The notes under the pieces are model-generated. The model searched no databases, had not been told where the DNA came from, and was given only the letters and a program-made list of their open reading frames with translations. Both the position numbers and the translations under genes were made by a program. From assembly GCA_965197555.1 (NCBI GenBank), contig OZ240213.1:1860001-1924000 (forward strand): DNA of 64,000 bases. The letters run 5' to 3'. Every line of letters begins with the position of its first letter. Positions within the stretch are counted from its first letter, which is position 1. Below, piece after piece: positions 16,756 through 25,867 of this stretch. This DNA is from G965197555 sp965197555 (lineage in GTDB: Bacteria > Chloroflexota > Dehalococcoidia > Lucifugimonadales > UBA3495).

Positions 16756-18016
16756 CTAAGACGGTTGTCCATGCTGGAGCCGGTCTACCGCCTGGCCCCC
16801 GACCTGCTGCACAGCGGGCGGGTCAACCGGCCCTTTGACGATACTGCGGCTTCAAGAGAAGTCAGGATGACCGACTTCCGGCTGCTGCGCCATGGCGGTT
16901 TCTACCACGCCGTGGCCCGCTACGGCCAGGACGTCTGGACCCCCTTCACCTACGCCGGACTCCACGCCACCGAAAGGGTGCTCCGGCGCAAGGAGCAGCA
17001 CCGCTTCTGGGGCGTTGACTGCTACTCCAGCGAGGAGGACCGCTACCTGAGAATCGGCAACCGCACCTTCTACGAGGACCCGGACGAGCAGGTCTCGCCC
17101 TCGGCCCAGGTGGTGGTGGCCGTCGACGCCTGGGCCCGGGAACTGGCCCGCAATACTTTGAGCGATTCCGCACCCACCATCTTCTGCACCCCGGACGGGC
17201 GGTACACCCCGGCGGTGGAACTGCGCCCCTCCAGGGACCTGGTGTCCGACCCCTCGGGCCATCCCTCAGTAGGCAGGCCCGAAACTGCGGAAATCTGGTT
17301 ACAACAGAACTCGGACGCGGCGGCCATCGACGGCAGGCTGGCCCACCGGCTGTTCCTGGCCATCTGCCAGTTCCCCGCCATGCGCGCCTCCTGGCTGAGG
17401 GAGGTCGTGGGCGGGTCCTCCGGCGAGGTCTACCGCCACCTGGGCCGGTTCGTGGACACCGGGCTGGTGGCGGTGTTCGACGGGAGGCACTACCTGTCCG
17501 AACTGGGCATGAGGCGAGCGGCCAATATGAGCCGGGTGCTGCCCTCGGTGATCCGCAGCCGCCACGGGGCCTACCTGGACCGCTGGAACCGGGAGCACGA
17601 GGAGCGCCACAACGACGGGGTGAACCGGCTGGTGGTGCGGTTCGCCAGGGAGGGAGTTGAGGCGGTAGCCGGCTGGCGGGGCGAGATCAACGTGCCCGGC
17701 CTGACCCAGGTCAGGCCCGACCTGCTGGTGCAGGTGAGCGAAGGCGCCCTGGGAGCGGGCGTCCACTGCATCGAGTTCGAGCGGACGGCGGTGGCGCCCC
17801 AGGACGTGGAGCACAAGCTGGGTCCCTACGGGCGGATGGCGGCAGCGGGCAGGGACCTGCCCCTGCTGATGGTCTGCGAGACGGCGCGGGGCCGACGCCG
17901 GTGCGCTGCCGATGCTGACCACCACCCTGGAGCGGGCGCTGGCCGGTCCGGTGACCGGAGCGGTTACGGTGTGGAGCAGGGACGGCGTCCCGGCGGCGCT
18001 CCACTGCCGGTAGGGA

Positions 18017-18150
18017 TTGGACGATTGCAAAGTCCTTAGACGGCGGCATTGCAGAGTTGAAAGGCCACTTGGCATGAGACTCGCCAAAGCTAAGGGCAGG
18101 TTCTTGAATACCAACGTGAAGGTTCCTAGAGCGACTTTGCAATCGTCCCA
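18017..18150. mobile_element. 134-bp MITE with ISAs1-like ends
   Basis: The terminal inverted repeats contain GGACGATTGCAAAGTC (18019-18034 and, inverted, 18133-18148) around about 100 bp of non-coding DNA. The 10-bp direct repeat CCGGTAGGGA flanks it exactly (18007-18016 and 18151-18160). The termini resemble those of the ISAs1 element that begins at 18161 (GGATGATTGCAAAGTC), so the MITE was probably mobilised by that type of transposase. It inserted at the stop codon of the Replic_Relax gene and duplicated it. Confidence 0.8.
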
Positions 18151-18160
18151 CCGGTAGGGA

Positions 18161-19407
18161 CAGGATGATTGCAAAGTCAGGAGGCTTGACCGCAGAGGCG
18201 GGCGATGGTCTGCATTGGGCGGAAGGCGCAGGTCTTGGCTCGCAGGGGCATGGACATCCGGAGGGGAAACCATCCTTCCAGGCGCAGGGCGTTCAGCGCG
18301 GTGTTGACCAGGGTGGCGTATACCTCACCCAGTCCCGGACGGCGCAGCGTGTGGACGTCCTCATCCCAGCTGCGGCCCTTCACGTGATGCAGGCTGTTCT
18401 CAACCCCCCAGTGGTTGCGGAATAACCTCAGCAGTTCCTTTGGTCCGCACTGCCGGGAACTCAGGCTGGTCAGCAGATACCAGCGCTCCCGGCACACCTC
18501 CCCGGTGGCTATGTCCACCGCCTCCTTCTCCACCATCGCCCCCTGCCTCGCTCCGGGAAAGCCTAACTCATCCCGGATATAGTCGGCCAGTGCCTCATCG
18601 GTCCAGACACGCCGTCTCTCGATCACACCCGCTTTTTTCCCAGGGTCTCCGCCTCAGGCTCCCCCAGTTCCTCCACGGCAAACCCGTCCGCCAATGCCGC
18701 CGGCACCTCGGGCTGGTTCCCCTTGATTCGCACCAGGTAGTCCCGTCCGTAGCTGACTATGGCCTGGCACAGGTCCCGGTCCGCATACTAGGCGTCCATG
18801 GTCAGCAGTCTCAGCCCGGGATAGCGCTCCAACAGTTGCCCCAGTTGTTCCCGCAACACCCCTGGTTCGTACCGTTTCTCCGACGCCGGCCACTGGGCCA
18901 GGCACAACTTCAGGTCGTGGGCCAGCACGTTCACCATCACCAGGGGATTGCCGTTGGCGTCCTCGGACTGCTTGGCCCACTTGCCGTCTACCGAGGCGTT
19001 TACCTCCTGCTCCGCCACCACACGAGCCACTCAGCCGGTCAGGGCCCCCTGCAACTGCTCATAGGGCACCCCAGCCAGGGTGCGGGAGATAGTGGTGGCG
19101 TGGGGCGGATGGTCCTGAACAAACCCCAGAGGCTCCTTCAGCATCGGCCAGTGCATCCTGGCGAAGAGGGCGATGTGGGCCATGGTGGTCTGACCACAGA
19201 CCAAGCCCAGCAGGGTCAGCCGCAGAGCCTGCCCTCGTGAAAACGGGGGATGGCTTGAAAGGGATGCCGGACTCCCCTGGCCCTCCTGGGGTCCGCCACC
19301 TGCTCCAAGCACTGGAAAAGAGATTCCGCCGCTTCCATATCCTCACACTCCCATCTCTCACTTCCCTGTCTTTATAAACTCCCCTCCCTGAATTTGCAAT
19401 CGTCCTG
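18161..19407 (-). mobile_element. ISAs1-family element, degenerate
   Basis: About 1,247 bp bounded by imperfect repeats: CAGGATGATTGCAAAGTCAG at 18161-18180 and the inverse of CAGGACGATTGCAAATTCAG at 19388-19407. The length is normal for ISAs1. The right flank (ACGGCTGCCC) does not match the left flank (CCGGTAGGGA), so no target duplication is seen for this element. Confidence 0.75.
18177..19312 (-). pseudogene. ISAs1-family transposase with nonsense and frameshift mutations
   Basis: Reading the minus strand, pieces in order are: LRLTLLGLVCGQTTMAHIAL with HATTISRTLAGVPYEQLQG; an in-frame TGA at about 19030; VNASVDGKWAKQSEDANGNP with VNVLAHDLKLCLAQW; an in-frame TAG where ISAs1 proteins read DxxYA, at about 18789; YGRDYLVRIKGNQPEV; a frameshift near 18640; then RWYLLTSLSSRQCGPKELLR and HWGVENSLHHVKGRSWDEDV to the end. 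These are the usual ISAs1 blocks. With at least two nonsense codons and one frameshift the gene is dead. Confidence 0.8.
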
Positions 19408-19883
19408 ACGGCTGCCCTCGAAGGTTGAAAAAGATGTGGCCGCGTGTAAACAGCATGGACAGGCGGAGGGGCGCAGGCCAATCAGGTGGGGAAAAGCCCG
19501 AAGCCCGTTCCGAAGTAAGTATAGATGAAGGAGCGGCATGTGATACGGTCTGCCTGTGGTGATGCGTATTCTCAGCGGCGGAGTGCAGGGGCGGGTCTGA
19601 GACCCGGTATGGCGGGAAGCTGGACCCCGGCGTTATCACCACCCTCGGCGGCGCGCAGGAGCCGTTGGGACCAGATCGGCTCCGGTTACAGGGATACTCC
19701 ATTCGGTGCCGCGTTGCCGACTACTGAGAGTCCCGCAGTGCCCCGGCTGGGAAATCACCCTCCATCCTCCCTTTGCGAAAGGGGGGCGGGGGCTTAGTCT
19801 TCCATTTGGGAAAAGGGTGGGGCGTTTACGGGCTGACTGATTCGTTCGGTCTTGTGCGACGGGAAGAAGCGAGGTGATGTCCC
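19408..19883. other. 476-bp interval without a recognisable gene
   Basis: Between the ISAs1 end and the cadherin gene I see no supported coding frame. It contains the near-palindrome GGGTCTGAGACCC at about 19595 and a G/C-rich stretch at about 19775-19795. It probably holds the promoter and leader of the cadherin gene, but no convincing -35/-10 pair was found. Confidence 0.4.
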
Positions 19884-22800
19884 ATGAATAGTAGAATGTT
19901 CTTTGCGGCGGCTGCCGTTCTGTCCGTAATTGTCCTTGCCGCCCTCTCAGCGGCTCTCCCATCCGCCCTTCTGCCGGGAAACACGGCCTACGCCCAGACG
20001 AACAGCGCCCCGCAGTTCCCGTCCAGCGAGACCGGCACTCGCACCGTGGACGAGAACACGCCGTGGTATCAGAACATCGGCGACCCGGTGGTGGCCACCG
20101 ACTCCGACGACGACAAGCTGACCTACTCCCTGGAAAACGCCCGCACATCCCCCTTCACCATCGACAGGTTCACGGGCCAGTTGCAGACCGGCGCTCCCCT
20201 GGACTACGAGACCCAGGCCACCTACACGGCTAAGGTAATCGCAGCCGACCGACTCGAACCAGATGAGCCATCCCGCGCCACCGACACCATCACGGTGACC
20301 ATCAACGTCAACAACGTGGATGAGCCGGGGAAGGTCTCGCTGACGTGGACCAGGCTCCAGGTCGGCGCCGAGGTTGAGGCCAGCCTGACCGACCCCGACG
20401 GCAACGTTTCGGGCGTGACATGGCACTGGGAGAAGTCCTCGGATGAGTCGAGCTGGACCGCCATCAGCACTGCGACGCAAGCCGCCCACACCCCGGTAGA
20501 AGGCGACGTGAACAGATACCTGCGGGCCGTCGCCTCCTACACCGACGCTCTGGGGGCCGGAAAGACCGCATGGTCGGCGGCCGCGTCTGTAAAGCCAGTG
20601 CCGGCCCCCAACCAAACGCCGGACTTCCGGGCGAATACCGGTGGCGCTTACGACTGTCTCCAGGATGAGACGGCAGAGGTCTGCCTGTACATTAAGAGAC
20701 ACGCCCCGCCAGGCTCCGAAATCCACTACCCGAGCTATGTCTACATTGCCGACAACGACCAGGTCCGCTACTCTAAAGATGGAGCGGATGCCGCGAAGTT
20801 CCGCATTGGTCCGTTGAGCGGCGACCTGTACACTACGGACGCCCATGCCTACGATAACCCGGGGACAGATGGCAAATTCGAGATAACCATAATTGCCACT
20901 GACCCATCCGGCCAGTCCGACAGCATAGTTGTGGCTCTCAGGCCCTCCGGCTCGGCAGGATCGCCTACTGTGAGGGGTCCCGAGGAAATTAGGTACCCCG
21001 AAAACGGCACCTGGCCGTTGGCCACCTACTCCGCCACTGCCTCCAACCCGGACCGCGACATTCATGGCTGGATAATCAACGTTGAGCCCTGCGGCGGCGG
21101 CGGTGACTTCTTCGACATCGACGATGACGGTGTGCTTACTTTCACGCAGCCCCCAGACTACGAGAACCCGGCGGACGAGAACGGGGCCAACACGTACTCG
21201 TTCAGCATCACGGCCTACGACACCAGTCCTCCCAGTGGGCAAAGACCCGGCCGGACTTTCTTTAGTGTGCGCGTCACCGTCGCCGACGTGAACGAACCGC
21301 CGGAGTTCTCCGTGGAGACTGCTTCCCGCACCATCGCCGAGAACACTACGACGGGTGTGGCCATCGGTGACCCGGTAACAGCCACCGACCCCGACAACGA
21401 CACCCCGGCCTACACTCTGGAGGGCGCGGACTTGGATTCGTTCGACATTGACAGCGCCAGCGGCCAGATACAAACAAAGTCTGGGGTGGCCTACGACCAT
21501 GAGAGCAAGTCCAGCTACTCTGTAACGGTCAAGGCGGATGACAACAACGGCGGCACTGCCACCATCGACGTGACCATCACCGTCGCCGACGTTGAGGAAC
21601 CGCCGGAGTTCTCCGTGGAGACTGCTTCCCGCACCATCGCCGAGAACACCACGGCGGGTGTGGCCATCGGCGCTCCGGTAACGGCCACCGACCCCGACAC
21701 CGGCGACACCCCGGCCTACACACTTGGCGGGACGGATGCTGCCTTCTTCGACATCGACGCATCGACCGGCCAGTTGCGGACCAAAGCCGCCCTGGACCAC
21801 GAGACCGAGTCCAGCTACACAGTGACCGTGACGGCTTCCGACGGCGCACTCACCGCCACCGTGGACGTGACGGTCACGGTCACCAACATTGACGAAGCAG
21901 GGACGGTTACTCTATCTACGGACCGGCCCCCGGCCCGCGCCGAAATCACTGCCGCTCTGACCGACCCCGACGAGGGTGTTAGCGGCGCCGTCTGGCAGTG
22001 GGAGAGGTCCAGTGACGGGAACACCGGTTGGGCCGGCATCGGGACCAGTTCCTCCTCCTACACTCCGGTTGACGGGGACGTGGGGTATCACCTGCGGGCC
22101 ACGGCATCCTACACCGACGGGCACGGGCCGGGCAAGACCGCGCAGGCAGAATCAACCCAGGCAGTCCAGGCCGGAGCAAACCGCCCGCCGGAGTTCGACT
22201 CGGCCACAGCCACCCGCGAGGTCCCCGAAAACACGGAGGCGGGCGAGAACATCGGCGCTCCGGTAACAGCCACCGACCCGGACACCGGCGACACCCCGGC
22301 CTACACTCTGGAGGGCGCGGACTTGGATTCGTTCGACATTGACAGCGCCAGCAGCCAGATACAAACAAAGCCTGGGGTGACCTACGACCACGAGAGCAAG
22401 TCCAGCTACTCTGTAACGGTGAATGCGGATGACAACAACGGCGGCACTGCCACCATCGACGTGACCATCACCGTCACCGACGTGAACGAACCGCCGGCGT
22501 TCCCCTCACCGTTCGACAGACGTAACGTGCCCGAAAACACCGGCCCCGGTCAGCCCATCGGCGCGCCGGTGACGGCCACGGACCCCGAGGGCGACGCACC
22601 GACCTACTCGCTGACAGGCGATGGTTTCGATTCCTTCAGCGTTGACCAGTCATCCGGGCAGTTGAAGACCAAAGTCCCGCTGGACTATGAAACAGCCCCA
22701 TCGATCGGATATACGGTGGAAGTGTCAGTCAGCGACGGCGAGAATGCGGGTGAAGACGTCATAATTATCGTCAGAGTCACTGACGTGAACGAACCGCCGG

Positions 22801-25328
22801 AGTTCTCCGTGGAGACTGCTTCCCGCACCATCGCCGAGAACACCACGGCGGGTGTGGCCATCGGCGCTCCGGTAACGGCCACCGACCCCGACACCGGCGA
22901 CACCCCGGCCTACACACTTGGCGGGACGGATGCTGCCTTCTTCGACATCGACGCATCGACCGGCCAGTTGCGGACCAAAGCCGCCCTGGACCACGAGACC
23001 GAGTCTAGCTACACAGTGACCGTGACGGCTTCCGACGGCGCACTCACCGCCACCGTGGACGTGACGGTCACGGTCACCAACATTGACGAAGCAGGGACGG
23101 TTACTCTATCTACGGACCAGCCCCCGGCCCGCGCCGAAATCACTGCCGCTCTGACCGACCCCGACGAGGGTGTTAGCGGCGCCGTCTGGCAGTGGGAGAG
23201 GTCCAGTGACGGGAACACCGGTTGGGCCGGCATCGGGACCAGTTCCTCCTCCTACACTCCGGTTGACGGGGACGTGGGGTATCACCTGCGGGCCACGGCA
23301 TCCTACACCGACGGGCACGGGCCGGGCAAGACCGCGCAGGCAGAATCAACCCAGGCAGTCCAGGCCGGAGCAAACCGCCCGCCGGAGTTCGACTCGGCCA
23401 CAGCCACCCGCGAGGTCCCCGAAAACACGGAGGCGGGCGGGAACATCGGCGCTCCGGTAACAGCCACCGACCCGGACACCGGCGACACCCCGGCCTACAC
23501 TCTGGAGGGCGCGGACTTGGATTCGTTCGACATTGACAGCGCCAGCAGCCAGATACAAACAAAGCCTGGGGTGACCTACGACCACGAGAGCAAGTCCAGC
23601 TACTCTGTAACGGTGAATGCGGATGACAACAACGGCGGCACTGCCACCATCGACGTGACCATCACCGTCACCGACGTGAACGAACCGCCGGAGTTCGACT
23701 CGGCCACAGCCACCCGCGAGGTCCCCGAAAACACGGAGGCGGGCGGGAACATCGGCGTTCCGGTAACGGCCACCGACCCGGACACCGGCAATACCCCGGC
23801 CTACACTCTGGAGGGCGCGGACGCGGATTCGTTCGACATTGACAGCGCCAGCGGCCAGATACAAACAAAGCCTGGGGTGACCTACGACCACGAGAGCAAG
23901 TCCAGCTACTCTGTAACGGTGAATGCGGATGACAACAACGGCGGCACTGCCACCATCGACGTGACCATCACCGTCACCGACGTGAACGAACCGCCGGAGT
24001 TCTCCGTGGAGACTGCTTCCCGCACCATCGCCGAGAACACTACGACGGGTGTGGCCATCGGTGACCCGGTAACAGCCACCGACCCCGACAACGACACCCC
24101 GGCCTACACTCTGGAGGGCGCGGACTTGGATTCGTTCGACATTGACAGCGCCAGCGGCCAGATACAAACAAAGCCTGGGGTGGCCTACGACCATGAGAGC
24201 AAGTCCAGCTACTCTGTAACGGTCAAGGCGGATGACAACAACGGCGGCACTGCCACCATCGACGTGACCATCACCGTCACCGACGTTGACGAACCGCCGG
24301 AGTTCGACTCGGCCACAGCCACCCGCGAGGTCCCCGAAAACACGGAGGCGGGCGGGAACATCGGCGTTCCGGTAACGGCCACCGACCCGGACACCGGCGA
24401 CACCCCGGCCTACACACTTGGCGGGACGAATGCTGCCTTCTTCGACATCGACGCATCGACCGGCCAGTTGCGGACCAAAGCCGCCCTGGACCACGAGACC
24501 GAGTCCAGCTACACAGTGACCGTGACGGCTTCCGACGGCGCACTCACCGCCACCGTGGACGTGACGGTCACGGTCACCAACATTGACGAAGCAGGGACGG
24601 TTACTCTATCTACGGACCGGCCCCCGGCCCGCGCCGAAATCACTGCCGCTCTGACCGACCCCGACGAGGGTGTTAGCGGCGCCGTCTGGCAGTGGGAGAG
24701 GTCCAGTGACGGGAACACCGATTGGGCCGGCATCGGGACCAGTTCCCCCTCCTACACTCCGGTTGACGGGGACGTGGGGTATCACCTGCGGGCCACGGCA
24801 TCCTACACCGACGGGCACGGGCCGGGCAAGACCGCGCAGGCAGAATCAACCCAGGCAGTCCAGGCCGGAGCAAACCGCCCGCCGGAGTTCGACTCGGCCA
24901 CAGCCACCCGCGAGGTCCCCGAAAACACGGAGGCGGGCGAGAACATCGGCGCTCCGGTAACAGCCACCGACCCGGACACCGGCGACACCCTGACCTACAC
25001 GCTGGGCGGCGCGGACGCGGATTGGTTCGACATCGGCAGAAGCACGGGGCAGATCAAGGTGGGTACCGAGACGGCGCTGGACTACGAGGTAAGGGCTAGC
25101 TACACTGTCAGCGTTACGGCCGCTGACCCTTCCGGTTCCAGCGCCGCCATCGGCGTGACAATTGCGGTGTTCGCTGAGGATTTGGGTGAGTTGGGAAGTC
25201 GATATGACACAGACAACGACAAGATGATCGGCAGGGATGAGGCCATCACGGCCATAATCGATTACTTTGCCGAACGGATTACCAGGGACGAGCTGTTGGG
25301 GGTCATCACCCTCTATATCGCCAGTTAG
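19884..25328 (+). CDS. Giant secreted cadherin-repeat protein
   Basis: The 1,814-residue product has a signal peptide (FFAAAAVLSVIVLAALSAAL, predicted cleavage after AYA at about 37). About thirteen cadherin-type modules follow, each with the PENT...(G/T)D(P)VTATDPD start, DHES(K)SSY(S/T)VTV middle and D(V)NEPPEF calcium linker. Ig-like inserts of about 95 residues recur after NIDEAGTVTLS (from about residues 667, 1063 and 1566). Residues about 1777-1814 carry an EF-hand/dockerin-like tail (DTDNDKMIGRDEA). The pattern is that of calcium-dependent extracellular adhesins or matrix proteins. No anchor or protease domain was seen. Module copies are nearly identical at DNA level, so collapse or expansion during assembly is possible. 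Confidence 0.88.
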   Translation: MNSRMFFAAAAVLSVIVLAALSAALPSALLPGNTAYAQTNSAPQFPSSETGTRTVDENTPWYQNIGDPVVATDSDDDKLTYSLENARTSPFTIDRFTGQLQTGAPLDYETQATYTAKVIAADRLEPDEPSRATDTITVTINVNNVDEPGKVSLTWTRLQVGAEVEASLTDPDGNVSGVTWHWEKSSDESSWTAISTATQAAHTPVEGDVNRYLRAVASYTDALGAGKTAWSAAASVKPVPAPNQTPDFRANTGGAYDCLQDETAEVCLYIKRHAPPGSEIHYPSYVYIADNDQVRYSKDGADAAKFRIGPLSGDLYTTDAHAYDNPGTDGKFEITIIATDPSGQSDSIVVALRPSGSAGSPTVRGPEEIRYPENGTWPLATYSATASNPDRDIHGWIINVEPCGGGGDFFDIDDDGVLTFTQPPDYENPADENGANTYSFSITAYDTSPPSGQRPGRTFFSVRVTVADVNEPPEFSVETASRTIAENTTTGVAIGDPVTATDPDNDTPAYTLEGADLDSFDIDSASGQIQTKSGVAYDHESKSSYSVTVKADDNNGGTATIDVTITVADVEEPPEFSVETASRTIAENTTAGVAIGAPVTATDPDTGDTPAYTLGGTDAAFFDIDASTGQLRTKAALDHETESSYTVTVTASDGALTATVDVTVTVTNIDEAGTVTLSTDRPPARAEITAALTDPDEGVSGAVWQWERSSDGNTGWAGIGTSSSSYTPVDGDVGYHLRATASYTDGHGPGKTAQAESTQAVQAGANRPPEFDSATATREVPENTEAGENIGAPVTATDPDTGDTPAYTLEGADLDSFDIDSASSQIQTKPGVTYDHESKSSYSVTVNADDNNGGTATIDVTITVTDVNEPPAFPSPFDRRNVPENTGPGQPIGAPVTATDPEGDAPTYSLTGDGFDSFSVDQSSGQLKTKVPLDYETAPSIGYTVEVSVSDGENAGEDVIIIVRVTDVNEPPEFSVETASRTIAENTTAGVAIGAPVTATDPDTGDTPAYTLGGTDAAFFDIDASTGQLRTKAALDHETESSYTVTVTASDGALTATVDVTVTVTNIDEAGTVTLSTDQPPARAEITAALTDPDEGVSGAVWQWERSSDGNTGWAGIGTSSSSYTPVDGDVGYHLRATASYTDGHGPGKTAQAESTQAVQAGANRPPEFDSATATREVPENTEAGGNIGAPVTATDPDTGDTPAYTLEGADLDSFDIDSASSQIQTKPGVTYDHESKSSYSVTVNADDNNGGTATIDVTITVTDVNEPPEFDSATATREVPENTEAGGNIGVPVTATDPDTGNTPAYTLEGADADSFDIDSASGQIQTKPGVTYDHESKSSYSVTVNADDNNGGTATIDVTITVTDVNEPPEFSVETASRTIAENTTTGVAIGDPVTATDPDNDTPAYTLEGADLDSFDIDSASGQIQTKPGVAYDHESKSSYSVTVKADDNNGGTATIDVTITVTDVDEPPEFDSATATREVPENTEAGGNIGVPVTATDPDTGDTPAYTLGGTNAAFFDIDASTGQLRTKAALDHETESSYTVTVTASDGALTATVDVTVTVTNIDEAGTVTLSTDRPPARAEITAALTDPDEGVSGAVWQWERSSDGNTDWAGIGTSSPSYTPVDGDVGYHLRATASYTDGHGPGKTAQAESTQAVQAGANRPPEFDSATATREVPENTEAGENIGAPVTATDPDTGDTLTYTLGGADADWFDIGRSTGQIKVGTETALDYEVRASYTVSVTAADPSGSSAAIGVTIAVFAEDLGELGSRYDTDNDKMIGRDEAITAIIDYFAERITRDELLGVITLYIAS
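21601..25000 (+). repeat. Kilobase-scale internal duplications in the cadherin gene
   Basis: A block of about 890 bp beginning near 21601 recurs almost unchanged near 22795 (offset 1,194 bp). Its first half returns near 24399 (offset 1,500 bp from the second copy). Shorter cadherin modules of about 300 bp repeat in between. Sequence identity at synonymous sites points to recent unequal recombination. Confidence 0.85.
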
Positions 25329-25415
25329 TCAGCTTGGCTGGCTGAAGCATGAGAGGGTGGCATTGGCACTGTCGCGGGATGGTGGCTCGTAAGGTAGGCC
25401 GCCAGTTCTGAACAG

Positions 25416-25640
25416 TTGCCAGCCCCGCGCAACTCAGGCCCCGCCATCAGCGGATACGATGTCGGGCACAGGCAGTCAGGAAGCACTGGCCGCTATGTCA
25501 CGCGGAGCATATCCGGCAAGTCCACGACGACGGACATCGGGGGCCTTTCGGCAGGTACAGACTATCAGGTGAGAGTGCGGGCCATGAATGCGGACGGGGT
25601 GGGACCGTGGTCCCTGCCGGGCGAGGGCCGCACAGCCACG
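25416..25640 (+). pseudogene. Fibronectin type III domain fragment
   Basis: The translation includes SGPAISGYDV, then TTTDIGGLSAGTDYQVRVRA and MNADGVGPWS, the C-terminal half of an FN3 domain as found in long secreted proteins of this kind. There is no signal peptide, the N-terminal strands are missing, and the frame then runs into unrelated arginine-rich translation. It is likely the relic of another giant surface protein. The 90 bp before it and 230 bp after it hold nothing I recognise. Confidence 0.55.
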
Positions 25641-25867
25641 GTCAGGAGGGACGCGCCTCGGCGGCGGGGGCGGCTTCGTCCCCATAACGCCCGAAATCGT
25701 ATACAACCCGAATGAGCTCCTTTTAACCGCCGAAAAGGACGGCGGGAACCCCAGGCTGGTTATACTATAAACGGCGTCGGAGGTTGTCTTGCCCTCTTTG
25801 ACGTATTCAAAGCTCCGCTCCAGCTTGAAGACCTGTTGCGTATTGGGCCAGTCCAACGCGCCAACAA

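Larger units (their letters stand above)
14843..18013 (+). pseudogene. Replic_Relax-like protein, split by IS701 and frameshifted
   Basis: ATG 14843 has GGAGG 7 nt upstream. The N-terminal part (14843-15326) is a winged helix: LNDEQRRLLRITARMPLASV and VRAMLGRLRSGGWVSSVMRG. IS701 copy 2 sits at 15327-16755; deleting the IS and one CTAA duplication rejoins the frame exactly (MSLRRLSMLEPVYR), as in the paralogue near 59 kb. The C-terminal part has a second winged helix and a nuclease-like segment (VRPDLLVQVSEGALGAGVHC, then IEFERTAV and HKLGPYGRM) typical of replication-relaxation proteins of mobile elements. An extra G in the run at 17888-17891 shifts the frame; the shifted frame gives a coherent tail (LPMLTTTLERALAGPV) ending at TAG 18011. 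Confidence 0.75.

Noticed and set aside
19947..21800. 617-residue minus-strand frame within the cadherin gene
   Set aside because: Gly/Val/Arg-rich, no domain or ribosome site, and it mirrors the repeat periodicity of the real gene.
21301..25000. Possible CRISPR-like array because of many regular repeats
   Set aside because: Units are 300-1,200 bp, in frame and encode cadherin modules; there are no short repeats with unique spacers or cas genes.
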